From positions 1-33,962 of the forward strand of contig JAAYFO010000010.1 of assembly GCA_012728215.1 (NCBI GenBank): 33,962 nucleotides of DNA, written 5' to 3'. Position 1 is the stretch's first letter, and each line of letters starts with the position of its first letter. Under the pieces are notes generated by a model. It had not been told where the DNA came from. It searched no databases and saw nothing but the letters and a program-made list of their open reading frames with translations. The translations under genes were made by a program, and so were the position numbers. This stretch comes from Spirochaetales bacterium. GTDB lineage: Bacteria > Spirochaetota > Spirochaetia > Sphaerochaetales > Sphaerochaetaceae. Shown piece after piece: positions 1 to 8,428 of the stretch.

Positions 1-65
1 ACAGCAGAGCCTGTCGCTGCAAGCACAAAACCAAGTTTTCCCGAAAACTTGCTTCCAGCATCCAT
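1..65 (-). CDS. Neurotransmitter:sodium symporter (NSS/SNF) family transporter, N-terminal fragment running off the window
   Basis: Reverse complement of 1-65 reads MDAGSKFSGKLGFVLAATGSAV, matching the conserved NSS N-terminus (S.LGFVLA.AGSAVGLGN.WRFPY). A GGAGG Shine-Dalgarno lies just upstream. Confidence 0.8.
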   Translation of the reverse strand, partial: MDAGSKFSGKLGFVLAATGSA

Positions 66-86
66 AAATACCTCCATGCAGAATTG

Positions 87-117
87 ATTGTAACAGTTGC
101 CAAAGATTTGGCAACTG
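87..117 (-). promoter_or_regulatory. Sigma70-type promoter overlapped by a perfect inverted repeat, upstream of the NSS transporter
   Basis: Minus strand: CAGTTGCCAAA-TC-TTTGGCAACTG (94-117, 11-bp arms). TTGCCA (-35, 109-114), 16-bp spacer, TACAAT (-10, 87-92), then the SD and ATG. Confidence 0.6.
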
Positions 118-186
118 AAATCAGATGTGAAATTCTAGAAATGAATAATTATGCCTTCTGCAATGATAAAACTGAATAATGGGTCA

Positions 187-2928
187 TCAGAGATTGCGGC
201 CACAGCAGTTCTTGTACTTCTTGCCGCTTCCGCATGGACAAGGATCGTTCCGGCCTACCTTGGTCTGAGTCCTGACAACAGTCTCACCCTGCCTCGATTC
301 CATTATTGGAGCATGCTGTCTTTGGCTGTCCAGCTGATTAATGCCGTTGTGATTCGCAACAGTCTCCTGCTGTGGTCCGCGGGCCTGACTCTGAGGATTG
401 ATCCTGACTATGAGCATTCTTGTCAGAACGCTTTTTCTGATGTTCTCCAGCATTTCATCGAAGATATCGAAACCTTCCAGCTTGTATTCGGTGAGCGGAT
501 TCATCTGTGCATAAGAACGGAGCCTGACGCTGTCCATCAATTCTGAAAGCTGATCAAGATGGTCCTGCCATCTTCGGTCAATCTCATAAAGATACACCTG
601 CCTGGTCAATCCATTGAACACATCACTCCCAAGTGCCTCCGCCTTTAGGGTGAGATTCTTCTCAAAGCTTTCCGAAATCTTCTTCTGCAGCTGTTCCTGA
701 GTGAGGCTCTCGTCCTCTGCACTGAAAGGGAAGAGAATGCGAAGCTCATCTCTGATGACTTCATAGACATGATTGATCATCTTCTTTCCAGCGAGTTTTT
801 CCTGCCCATTGAAAATCTCTTCCAGGATATCGTTCTTTGCCGAAATCAGTCTTGGAAGCATGTCCTTCTCCATAAGGATGGAATCCCTTTGCTGGTAGAT
901 GTATTCACGCTGCTCGTTGAGCACGTTGTCATACTCCAGAAGATGCTTTCGTATATCGAAGTTACGCTCCTCGACCTTCTTCTGGGCATTCTCAATCACC
1001 CGGGACACCAGTGAATGCTCTATCGGCTCACCTGTGTTCATGCCCAGCTTGCCAAGCATCCCCTTTATGCTGTCTTTTGCAAACAGCCGCATCAGAGTAT
1101 CGTCAAAGCTCACATAGAAACGGGATTTTCCAGGATCGCCCTGTCGTCCGCTTCTGCCTCGTAGCTGGTTGTCGATTCTACGTGATTCATGTCGTTCCGT
1201 TCCCAGAACATACAGTCCACCAAGGCTCTTGACCTCATCATAGTTCTTCTCCCATTCAGGACGAAGCTGAACCATTGCGGCCATGACGGCTTCATCATCA
1301 GCCTCAGACCCAACCTTCTTCCGTGCCAGGCCCTCCAGCGAACCGCCGAGCTTTATATCCGTTCCTCGTCCTGCCATGTTGGTTGCAATCGTGACTGCAC
1401 CCCTGGAACCTGCTTCCTCGATTATCAGAGCTTCACGTGCATGGTTCTTGGCATTGAGGACGTTATGTCTGATTCCCATCCTGGTAAGAAGGCTTGACAG
1501 CAGTTCCGATTTCTCGATTGAAACAGTTCCGACAAGCACCGGCTGTCCTTTCTCATGTGTCTCTTGAATATCCTTGCAGATAGCCGCAAGCTTGAAATCC
1601 TCTGACAGGAACACCAAATCGTCAAGGTCGGTTCTCTGCACCGGGACATGGGTGGGAATCACCACTACATCCAAACCGTAGATATCAAGGAATTCAGATG
1701 CTTCAGTATCGGCAGTGCCTGTCATTCCGGAAATCTTCGAATACATTCTGAAGAAGTTCTGAAGAGTGATTGTTGCGATGGTCTTGTTTATTCCATAGAC
1801 CCTGATATGCTCCTTCGCCTCTATGGCCTGATGAAGCCCTTCGCTGTAACGTCTTCCCTCCAGGATACGACCGGTGAATTCATCGACAATCTTGATCTTT
1901 TTGTCCTGGACAATATAATCCACATCCCTCTTGTAGCAAAGCTTTGCAGTGAGAGCCTGAGTCACGTAATGAACATAATCGAAGTTCTCATCATCGTATA
2001 TCGAGCCCTTGATTATGTTGTTCTGCTGGAGCAAGGACTCCATCTTGAGCATTCCATCCTTGGTGAAGGACACATGACGGGTCTTCTCATCCTTCTTGTA
2101 ATCACCTTCATCCTGTTCAGGGACGCTTCTGTCGAATCTGTCGAGGATTGAGGTCTCGGGATATTCACCTGTCTCAGGGTCCTTTGGGCATTCACGGAAC
2201 GAATTGAGAATCCTCTCGGCATTCTTTGCCTTCTGGGAATCATCCTCACCTTGACCGCTGATGATCAGAGGAGTTCGTGCCTCATCAATCAGAATTGAGT
2301 CTATCTCATCGACAATGCAGTAATGATGGCCGACCTGAAGCTTGTCTTCCTGACGATACTTCATGTTGTCACGAAGATAATCGAATCCAAGTTCATTATT
2401 CGTGCCATAAGTGATGTCACAGTTATAGGCAGCCCTCTTCGACTCGTTGTCCATCGATGAAAGAACCACCCCGACGCTCAGACCAAGGAATCTGTACACC
2501 TTGCCCATCCATTCGGAGTCACGTTGAGCAAGATAATCGTTGACAGTGACGATATGCACACCCTTTTCTTCCAATGAATTGAGATAAGCCGGCATGGTAC
2601 TGGTGAGGGTCTTTCCCTCTCCTGTCTTCATTTCCAGGATCTTTCCCTGATGAAGGACAATGGCTCCCATCACCTGAACATCATATGGTCGCTCTCCCAG
2701 AACTCTGAAAGCCGCTTCTCTTGCTATGGCGAAAGCCCAGGGCAGAAGGCTGTCCAACGACTCGCCTCCCGCCACTCTCTGCTTCAGCAGTTTCGTCTCC
2801 TTGGGAAAATCCCCATTATCAAGCGACTTAGCCTTGTCTTCCAGACTGTTGACCTTATCCACTATGGGAAGAAGCGCCTTCACATCTCTATCATTCTTTG
2901 TTCCAAATATCTTTGTAAAAATGCTCAT
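187..2928 (-). CDS. secA: Preprotein translocase ATPase SecA
   Basis: 913 aa; GEGKTLTSTMPAYLN Walker A, DEIDSILIDEARTPLIISG, C-terminal zinc motif GRNDPCPCGSGKKYKNCC. Confidence 0.98.
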   Translation of the reverse strand: MSIFTKIFGTKNDRDVKALLPIVDKVNSLEDKAKSLDNGDFPKETKLLKQRVAGGESLDSLLPWAFAIAREAAFRVLGERPYDVQVMGAIVLHQGKILEMKTGEGKTLTSTMPAYLNSLEEKGVHIVTVNDYLAQRDSEWMGKVYRFLGLSVGVVLSSMDNESKRAAYNCDITYGTNNELGFDYLRDNMKYRQEDKLQVGHHYCIVDEIDSILIDEARTPLIISGQGEDDSQKAKNAERILNSFRECPKDPETGEYPETSILDRFDRSVPEQDEGDYKKDEKTRHVSFTKDGMLKMESLLQQNNIIKGSIYDDENFDYVHYVTQALTAKLCYKRDVDYIVQDKKIKIVDEFTGRILEGRRYSEGLHQAIEAKEHIRVYGINKTIATITLQNFFRMYSKISGMTGTADTEASEFLDIYGLDVVVIPTHVPVQRTDLDDLVFLSEDFKLAAICKDIQETHEKGQPVLVGTVSIEKSELLSSLLTRMGIRHNVLNAKNHAREALIIEEAGSRGAVTIATNMAGRGTDIKLGGSLEGLARKKVGSEADDEAVMAAMVQLRPEWEKNYDEVKSLGGLYVLGTERHESRRIDNQLRGRSGRQGDPGKSRFYVSFDDTLMRLFAKDSIKGMLGKLGMNTGEPIEHSLVSRVIENAQKKVEERNFDIRKHLLEYDNVLNEQREYIYQQRDSILMEKDMLPRLISAKNDILEEIFNGQEKLAGKKMINHVYEVIRDELRILFPFSAEDESLTQEQLQKKISESFEKNLTLKAEALGSDVFNGLTRQVYLYEIDRRWQDHLDQLSELMDSVRLRSYAQMNPLTEYKLEGFDIFDEMLENIRKSVLTRMLIVRINPQSQARGPQQETVANHNGINQLDSQRQHAPIMESRQGETVVRTQTKVGRNDPCPCGSGKKYKNCCGRNL

Positions 2929-3005
2929 GTGATAATTATACTGATAATTGTTCCTAACGGGTAGAACCTAAGCGTTCTTTCGCGTTTTTTTTGTCTCTCA
3001 TGCTG

Positions 3006-3034
3006 TTGTTACGGTTGTTTTGCAATGCTATAAT
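3006..3034 (+). promoter_or_regulatory. Putative sigma70 promoter for the aldolase gene
   Basis: TTGTTA (3006-3011), 17-bp spacer, TATAAT (3029-3034); AAGGAG SD before the ATG at 3088. Confidence 0.6.
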
Positions 3035-3087
3035 GGACAAAAAAATCTCAAAGAAGGCAAACCTTTTACAAAGTCAAGGAGAAAGTA

Positions 3088-4380
3088 ATGAATATCCGAT
3101 ACATTCATCCGGCAGATCAGCTGGTAATGTTCATGTCAAGAATCTATGAAAGAGGACTTACAACTACATCAGGTGGAAATCTTTCCATCCGTGATGACAA
3201 CGGTGATGTCTGGATCACCCCTGCCGGAGTCGACAAGGGGTCGTTGACAAACCAGGATATCATGCTGGTCAAGAAGGATGGCACAATAATCGGAAACCAT
3301 CGTCCGTCAAGCGAACTTCCGTTCCATCTTTCCGTCTATCGTAAGAGACCTGACATAAATGCAGTCCTTCATGCACATGCACCGGGGATGGTCGCATTCT
3401 CCATCGCCCGCAAGCTTCCGGAACTTGATCTGATTCCAACAGTCAGAAAGACATGCAGCAAGATTGCCATAGCAGCCTATGCAGTGCCTGGCAGCACAGA
3501 ACTCGGTGAGAATATCGCAAAGCACTTTGAGAATGACAACGATATCGTAATCATGGAGAATCACGGTGTCTGCATCGGCGCAGAGGACATGTTCCATGCA
3601 TTCATGAAGTTCGAGACCCTTGAATTCTCTGCTGACCTTGAGATCCTTGCCAGCAAGATTGGCAAGATATCCCGTCTGAAGGAAAGCGAGATAGACAAGA
3701 CTGAAACCAGCTATCACAAGAAGATGGATGATTTTGTTCCCCACACCCAGTCCTCCGAGGAACTCGCCGCCAGAAGGGACATGACCAGGCTGATCCACCG
3801 TTCCTACAAGATGGGACTGTTCACAGCCACCCATGGGACATACTCAGTCCGTCTCAGCGATGGGAGCTTTCTCATCACCCCGTTCGGAATGGACAGGGCA
3901 TATCTGAACGAAGAGGACCTTGTCAGAGTCAAGGCTGGAATGAAGGAACAGGGCAAGTACCCGTCAAGAGCAGTCCGTGTACATGAACTGATCTACCAGA
4001 AAAACAACGGCATCAATGCAATTCTGATTGCTCATCCCAAGTATGCCATGGCATTTGCAGTGACCGATGCGGTCCTGGACCCCAGAACAATTCCGGAAAG
4101 CTACATCCAGCTGAGAGATCTTCAGAAAGTTCCATTTGGATATCTTTACAGCAATCCTGAATCAATTGCAGGCATGTTCACGCCTTCAAAACCGGCACTG
4201 ATGTGTCAGAACGACTGCGTCATAGTCACCGGAGATTCACTTATCAATGCATTCGATCGTCTGGAAGTTCTTGAATCAACCGCACACTCGATCATCAACA
4301 CCCATGATATTGGCAAGATCGTACATATCACGGATTCTGAAATCGCTGACTTGAAGACAGCATTCCATTTGGTCGACTGA
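3088..4380 (+). CDS. Tandem class II aldolase/adducin-fold protein (two domains)
   Basis: First domain has SGGNLSIRD, SSELPFH, LHAHAPG and MENHGVCIG motifs. The second half (THGTYSVRL, LIAHPKYAMAF) repeats the fold in degenerate form. Confidence 0.88.
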   Translation: MNIRYIHPADQLVMFMSRIYERGLTTTSGGNLSIRDDNGDVWITPAGVDKGSLTNQDIMLVKKDGTIIGNHRPSSELPFHLSVYRKRPDINAVLHAHAPGMVAFSIARKLPELDLIPTVRKTCSKIAIAAYAVPGSTELGENIAKHFENDNDIVIMENHGVCIGAEDMFHAFMKFETLEFSADLEILASKIGKISRLKESEIDKTETSYHKKMDDFVPHTQSSEELAARRDMTRLIHRSYKMGLFTATHGTYSVRLSDGSFLITPFGMDRAYLNEEDLVRVKAGMKEQGKYPSRAVRVHELIYQKNNGINAILIAHPKYAMAFAVTDAVLDPRTIPESYIQLRDLQKVPFGYLYSNPESIAGMFTPSKPALMCQNDCVIVTGDSLINAFDRLEVLESTAHSIINTHDIGKIVHITDSEIADLKTAFHLVD

Positions 4381-4407
4381 CTGATTGAAGATTGAATATC
4401 ACACAGG

Positions 4408-4436
4408 GCAGGCATCTTGATGATGTCTGCTTTTTT
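4408..4436 (+). terminator. Rho-independent terminator after the aldolase gene
   Basis: GCAGGCATC-TTGAT-GATGTCTGC followed by T6 (one G-U wobble). Confidence 0.8.
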
Positions 4437-4437
4437 A

Positions 4438-5547
4438 TCAGAAGAATACCGAAGGATCCAGCATTATGCCGTTCTGTTCTATCTTGAACAAAAGCGTAGG
4501 GCTGTCATATGGCGAGGATTCGCTGCTGATTGTACCGATTTTCTGCCCTGCATCAACCTTGTCGCTCACACTCACACTGACTGAATCGGAATTGAGGAAG
4601 CAGTAATACGAGTTATAACCGCCTTCATGGGAAATCTTGACAAAGAAACCCATCTCTCCCGAAGCATCGTATGCGACATCCATCACTGTTCCGAATGAAG
4701 CAGCGTTGATCGAGGCACCTTCACTTCCCGAGATGAGAATTCCATCAAGAAGCTTTGAAGCCTTGGTGCCGGGGTTGACCTGAGACTGACCGTAATAGGC
4801 AACGACATGTCCCTTTGGAAGCGGCGAACTGAAATCGATTCCGCTTGCGGCGAACGAAATGGATTCGACTGAACTCTCATCAGGAATGAACAGCTTCTGT
4901 CCGACAAAGATACCCTCGCCCTTCAATCCATTTATCTCCATCAGCGTCTTCCACCCGATGGTGAGGTTGAACTTATTGACGATGTATGAAAGCGTGTCGT
5001 CCTTCTCGACAGTGTAATACCTTCCATTACGGTCAGGAATCACAATCGAAGTCCCTGCAACAACCGCGGCAGGATTCTTTATCTGGTTAATGCTGAGAAG
5101 AGTCTGAATCGAGACATTGAACTTCGATGCGACAGTTTCAAGAGTCTCAGAACCAACCAAAGTGTAATTCTGATACTTGACCTCTGCGTCAAATGAATTT
5201 CTCGAAGTATCCTTCAAGCTTGCCGCCGTAGTGCCCTGATTGAACTCCAGGGCTGTCTCCGGAATATTTGGACTGAGCACAGTCGCTTCTGTGGAACCAC
5301 TGGCCTCCGGCACTGCTTCTGCAGGAGCCTCAGAAGGAACATCAAAAGAAGATGTCTGGGCTACCGTCGTGCCGGCAGTTGGAGCTTCCACCTTGGACAG
5401 AAGGTTGTAGATGATCAAAACGGCAACTGCAATGATTATGAGAGTAAGAAGACAGATGACTGCGACCACTGCCTTTGAAAGCTTCTTTCTGGATTTCTGT
5501 CCGCCTTCAGACATTGAAGACAGATCATCGTAATTCGTTTTTAACAT
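4438..5547 (-). CDS. Membrane-anchored LysM (x2) protein with C-terminal LytM/M23-like domain
   Basis: N-terminal TM segment, two LysM-like segments (YTLVGSETLETVASKFNVSIQTLLSINQI; YTVEKDDTLSYIVNKFNLTIGWKTLMEINGL), C-terminal M23 fold-like region with canonical metal ligands missing. Confidence 0.82.
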   Translation of the reverse strand: MLKTNYDDLSSMSEGGQKSRKKLSKAVVAVICLLTLIIIAVAVLIIYNLLSKVEAPTAGTTVAQTSSFDVPSEAPAEAVPEASGSTEATVLSPNIPETALEFNQGTTAASLKDTSRNSFDAEVKYQNYTLVGSETLETVASKFNVSIQTLLSINQIKNPAAVVAGTSIVIPDRNGRYYTVEKDDTLSYIVNKFNLTIGWKTLMEINGLKGEGIFVGQKLFIPDESSVESISFAASGIDFSSPLPKGHVVAYYGQSQVNPGTKASKLLDGILISGSEGASINAASFGTVMDVAYDASGEMGFFVKISHEGGYNSYYCFLNSDSVSVSVSDKVDAGQKIGTISSESSPYDSPTLLFKIEQNGIMLDPSVFF

Positions 5548-5557
5548 ATTTCTGCTC

Positions 5558-5587
5558 TCGACATACTTATTGGTTAATAATATTATA
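5558..5587 (+). promoter_or_regulatory. ftsI promoter; its -10 overlaps a divergent -10 for the LysM gene
   Basis: TCGACA (5558-5563), 17 bp, TATTAT (5581-5586), 6 nt, ATG (5593). On the minus strand, TATAAT at 5582-5587. Confidence 0.55.
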
Positions 5588-5592
5588 CTTTT

Positions 5593-7242
5593 ATGAGCAA
5601 TGCTAGTAGGGAAAAAAGATTTTACAGACTCTTCGTCATATTTTCCATGTCTTTTGCCGTCCTTATCATCTTATTCTTTGCTTACAGAATGCTGTTTTCA
5701 AGGAGCAGCACGAAGAAATACTCAGACCCAGTGATATCCTCCACCTGCCAGAGGGGAAACATTCTTGACCGCAACGGAGAGATAATTGCCACAAGCATTC
5801 CATATCTGATGGTGATTGCCAATCCAAGACAGATTGTGGAAAAGGAAAGCTCAGCATTGAAGCTTTCTCAGATCCTTGGAGTTCCTTACGAGACGGTTCT
5901 TTCTTCATTGTCAGTCGATTCCGGATATCGAGTCCTCAAAAGGAAGATAGATTCTTCACAGTACGATTCTCTGAAGTCCAGACTTTCCGACGCAGGGCTT
6001 CTGGGACCGGTGTACATCCAAAGATATGATGGAAGATTCTATCCATCAGGGTTTCACGGTGCACAGATAATAGGTTTCACCGATGTGGATGGAAATGGAA
6101 TAGAAGGAATTGAAATGGCTTTTGATTCCATCCTCAAGGCCTACCCGACAGTGGGCAGGGAAACTTCAGTTGGGAATGATGTCTACCTCACCATCGACAT
6201 GCAGCTTCAATATCTCTGCGATTCAGTGATTCAGACAATGTGTGAGGAACACGACCCTGATTATGCAGTGCTTATTCTCCAGGATGCCAGGACTGGAGAG
6301 ATTCTTTCCTCCGTCTCATATCCATGGTACAACCCAAACAACTATAATCTCAGCACCGAGGACTCACTTCAGAACAAGGCTTTCGCCTTCATGTATGAGC
6401 CAGGCTCAGTGTTCAAGATATTCTCGCTTGCAGCATGTCTTGAGGCCGGAACAGCGGATTTCACGACAGAATACGAATGCACTGGGTCCCGTACATTTGT
6501 CACTGATTCAAGACAGAGCGTCACAATAACCTGCCATGAGCCACATGGGGTGATCGACTATGAAGGAATGATTGCAAAATCCTGCAACGGTGCAATATCA
6601 AACTGGGCATTGCAGACTTCAAATGAAGAATTCTACAATGGACTGGAGGATTTCCATTTCTCCACGGAGTACGACATCCCATTGTTCAACGCCTCCGGGT
6701 CGCTGTCATCACCGGAAAACTGGTCATATCGATCCAAGAGTACAATCAGCTTTGGGCAGGAAATGATGGCTACGCCACTTCAGCTTGCAAATGCGGCGAC
6801 GGTGTTCACCAATCAGGGAATTCTGCTTGAGCCACAGCTGATTCTCAAGACTGTCAGCCAGGACGGAATCATTTCCAACCAGGCAAAGAGAACGGAGCTC
6901 AACCAGACAGTCAGTGCCGAAACAGCATCAAAGGTGCTGCTTGCCATGAAGAAAGCCACCGAGAAAGGCGGAACTGCAATCAAGACCTCTGTAGCCGGGC
7001 TGGAAGTTGCAGCCAAGACTGGAACTGCAGAGATCCTGAACTCGGACACTGGTGCTGTGACCGCATCCACGCTTGCCGTGTTTCCTGCGGATGATCCAAT
7101 GTACATAGTCTACATCGCCGCCAGCAACCCGAAGGGTTCAACGATATGGGGTGCCAACATAGCCAGCCCAGCCATAGGCAACCTGATTGATGACATGGTG
7201 AGTGCAGGAAAGCTGAAAAGCCTGGAATACAAGCTACCCTAG
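5593..7242 (+). CDS. ftsI: Penicillin-binding protein transpeptidase (FtsI/PBP class B)
   Basis: N-terminal TM, RGNILDRNG, SxxK (EPGSVFKIF), SxN (KSCNGAIS), KTG (AAKTGTAE). Confidence 0.88.
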   Translation: MSNASREKRFYRLFVIFSMSFAVLIILFFAYRMLFSRSSTKKYSDPVISSTCQRGNILDRNGEIIATSIPYLMVIANPRQIVEKESSALKLSQILGVPYETVLSSLSVDSGYRVLKRKIDSSQYDSLKSRLSDAGLLGPVYIQRYDGRFYPSGFHGAQIIGFTDVDGNGIEGIEMAFDSILKAYPTVGRETSVGNDVYLTIDMQLQYLCDSVIQTMCEEHDPDYAVLILQDARTGEILSSVSYPWYNPNNYNLSTEDSLQNKAFAFMYEPGSVFKIFSLAACLEAGTADFTTEYECTGSRTFVTDSRQSVTITCHEPHGVIDYEGMIAKSCNGAISNWALQTSNEEFYNGLEDFHFSTEYDIPLFNASGSLSSPENWSYRSKSTISFGQEMMATPLQLANAATVFTNQGILLEPQLILKTVSQDGIISNQAKRTELNQTVSAETASKVLLAMKKATEKGGTAIKTSVAGLEVAAKTGTAEILNSDTGAVTASTLAVFPADDPMYIVYIAASNPKGSTIWGANIASPAIGNLIDDMVSAGKLKSLEYKLP

Positions 7243-8414
7243 CCTTCCACGTTCGGCTGAGCCAGCATGCTTATGTCCAGAGTGAAGCCCTTGAGCTTGG
7301 AAAGGACAGCAAAACTTGAAGCGAAGTGAATATTGCTCATCAGATCTTTTCCATCGGTGATGAATAGAAGAGGCATCCCATAGCGGTTGCACACACTGAT
7401 GACATTTCCAATCGTCTCGCTTTCATCGCATTTGGTAAGAATCAGACTCTGGAATGCTACTCGTTCAAAGATTGAGAATATCTTCACGATATCCTTTTCC
7501 TTCATCGATGCATCCATGACGAGGAAGTACTTCGTATCGAACTTCGGAAGCTGCCTGAAGAGATCCAGAAGATGCTTTCTAGCATCATCATCACCCAGAG
7601 CAGACGAAAACGAATCCAGAATGTAGATGTCCCTGTTGGCAGAACCAGTGATTCTCTGCAAGGGCTCCATGCAGCTGTGACGCGTATGAAACACCCCGTT
7701 CGGATCAATCGTCACATCAGAACGGGTCCTTGCATCGAAAGGTTCGTCATTGAGTTCAACGACCTCCACCGATTTGCCAAGCCCGGACACTATCAGGTTG
7801 CCTATCTTGCTGGCGGCTGCAGTCTTGCCCACACCACTGGCCCCAGCCATCACGAAGAACTTCGGTGGATAGAGCTGAGTTGTGTGATCGGATTCGAACG
7901 ATGAAACGATGTTGTCCAGCATCAGCATCTCGAAATCCTGATCTGAAGGAAGATCAGGAAGCGCCTTTGCAAGCTGCTTCCTCACATCCTCTACAAGCTT
8001 CTCGATGTATTCTGATGAGAAATCATTCTGAACCAGAATGTCCCGTGCTTTTTCAAGATAGGGTTCAAGGATCTTCAGATCATCGTTGTCTTCCTTCTGC
8101 ACCGAAGATTTTTCCTCATCAAGCTGCTCTTTCTGACGGTCGTTCTCATAGAAGAACTGCGAATAGTTTGAAACATCATCCAGATCGGAATCACTTCCAA
8201 GCGAAGATGTATTCTCATGCTCAGCAGGTGATTCATGTTCCACAGAGCTTCCTCTGGGTGCGATGAAGACAGTGAGCTCACACCTGTGCTTACCAAAACC
8301 CAGACTGCTGCGAAAATCTCTGCGGGAAGATATGCGCATTGACTCTCCGTAAAGGAGACGAGCCTTGTTCACTGCTTCCTCATATGTGTCACAAACTATC
8401 TTGAAGTTCTCCAA
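7239..8414 (-). CDS. FlhF-like SRP-family GTPase
   Basis: TTG start with GAGG SD. FlhF-like N-terminus (TYEEAVNKARLLYGESMRISSRRDF), P-loop AGASGVGKTAAASKI, TKCDE. The expected DTxG is replaced by DSFSS. Confidence 0.78.
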   Translation of the reverse strand: MENFKIVCDTYEEAVNKARLLYGESMRISSRRDFRSSLGFGKHRCELTVFIAPRGSSVEHESPAEHENTSSLGSDSDLDDVSNYSQFFYENDRQKEQLDEEKSSVQKEDNDDLKILEPYLEKARDILVQNDFSSEYIEKLVEDVRKQLAKALPDLPSDQDFEMLMLDNIVSSFESDHTTQLYPPKFFVMAGASGVGKTAAASKIGNLIVSGLGKSVEVVELNDEPFDARTRSDVTIDPNGVFHTRHSCMEPLQRITGSANRDIYILDSFSSALGDDDARKHLLDLFRQLPKFDTKYFLVMDASMKEKDIVKIFSIFERVAFQSLILTKCDESETIGNVISVCNRYGMPLLFITDGKDLMSNIHFASSFAVLSKLKGFTLDISMLAQPNVEG

Positions 8415-8428
8415 AACGCAACCTCAGC

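Noticed and set aside
2961-2995. Terminator-like AGAAC/GTTCT hairpin plus T8 tract upstream of the aldolase gene
   Set aside because: No plus-strand gene ends upstream. The T8 tract more plausibly reads as an A-tract upstream of the secA promoter.
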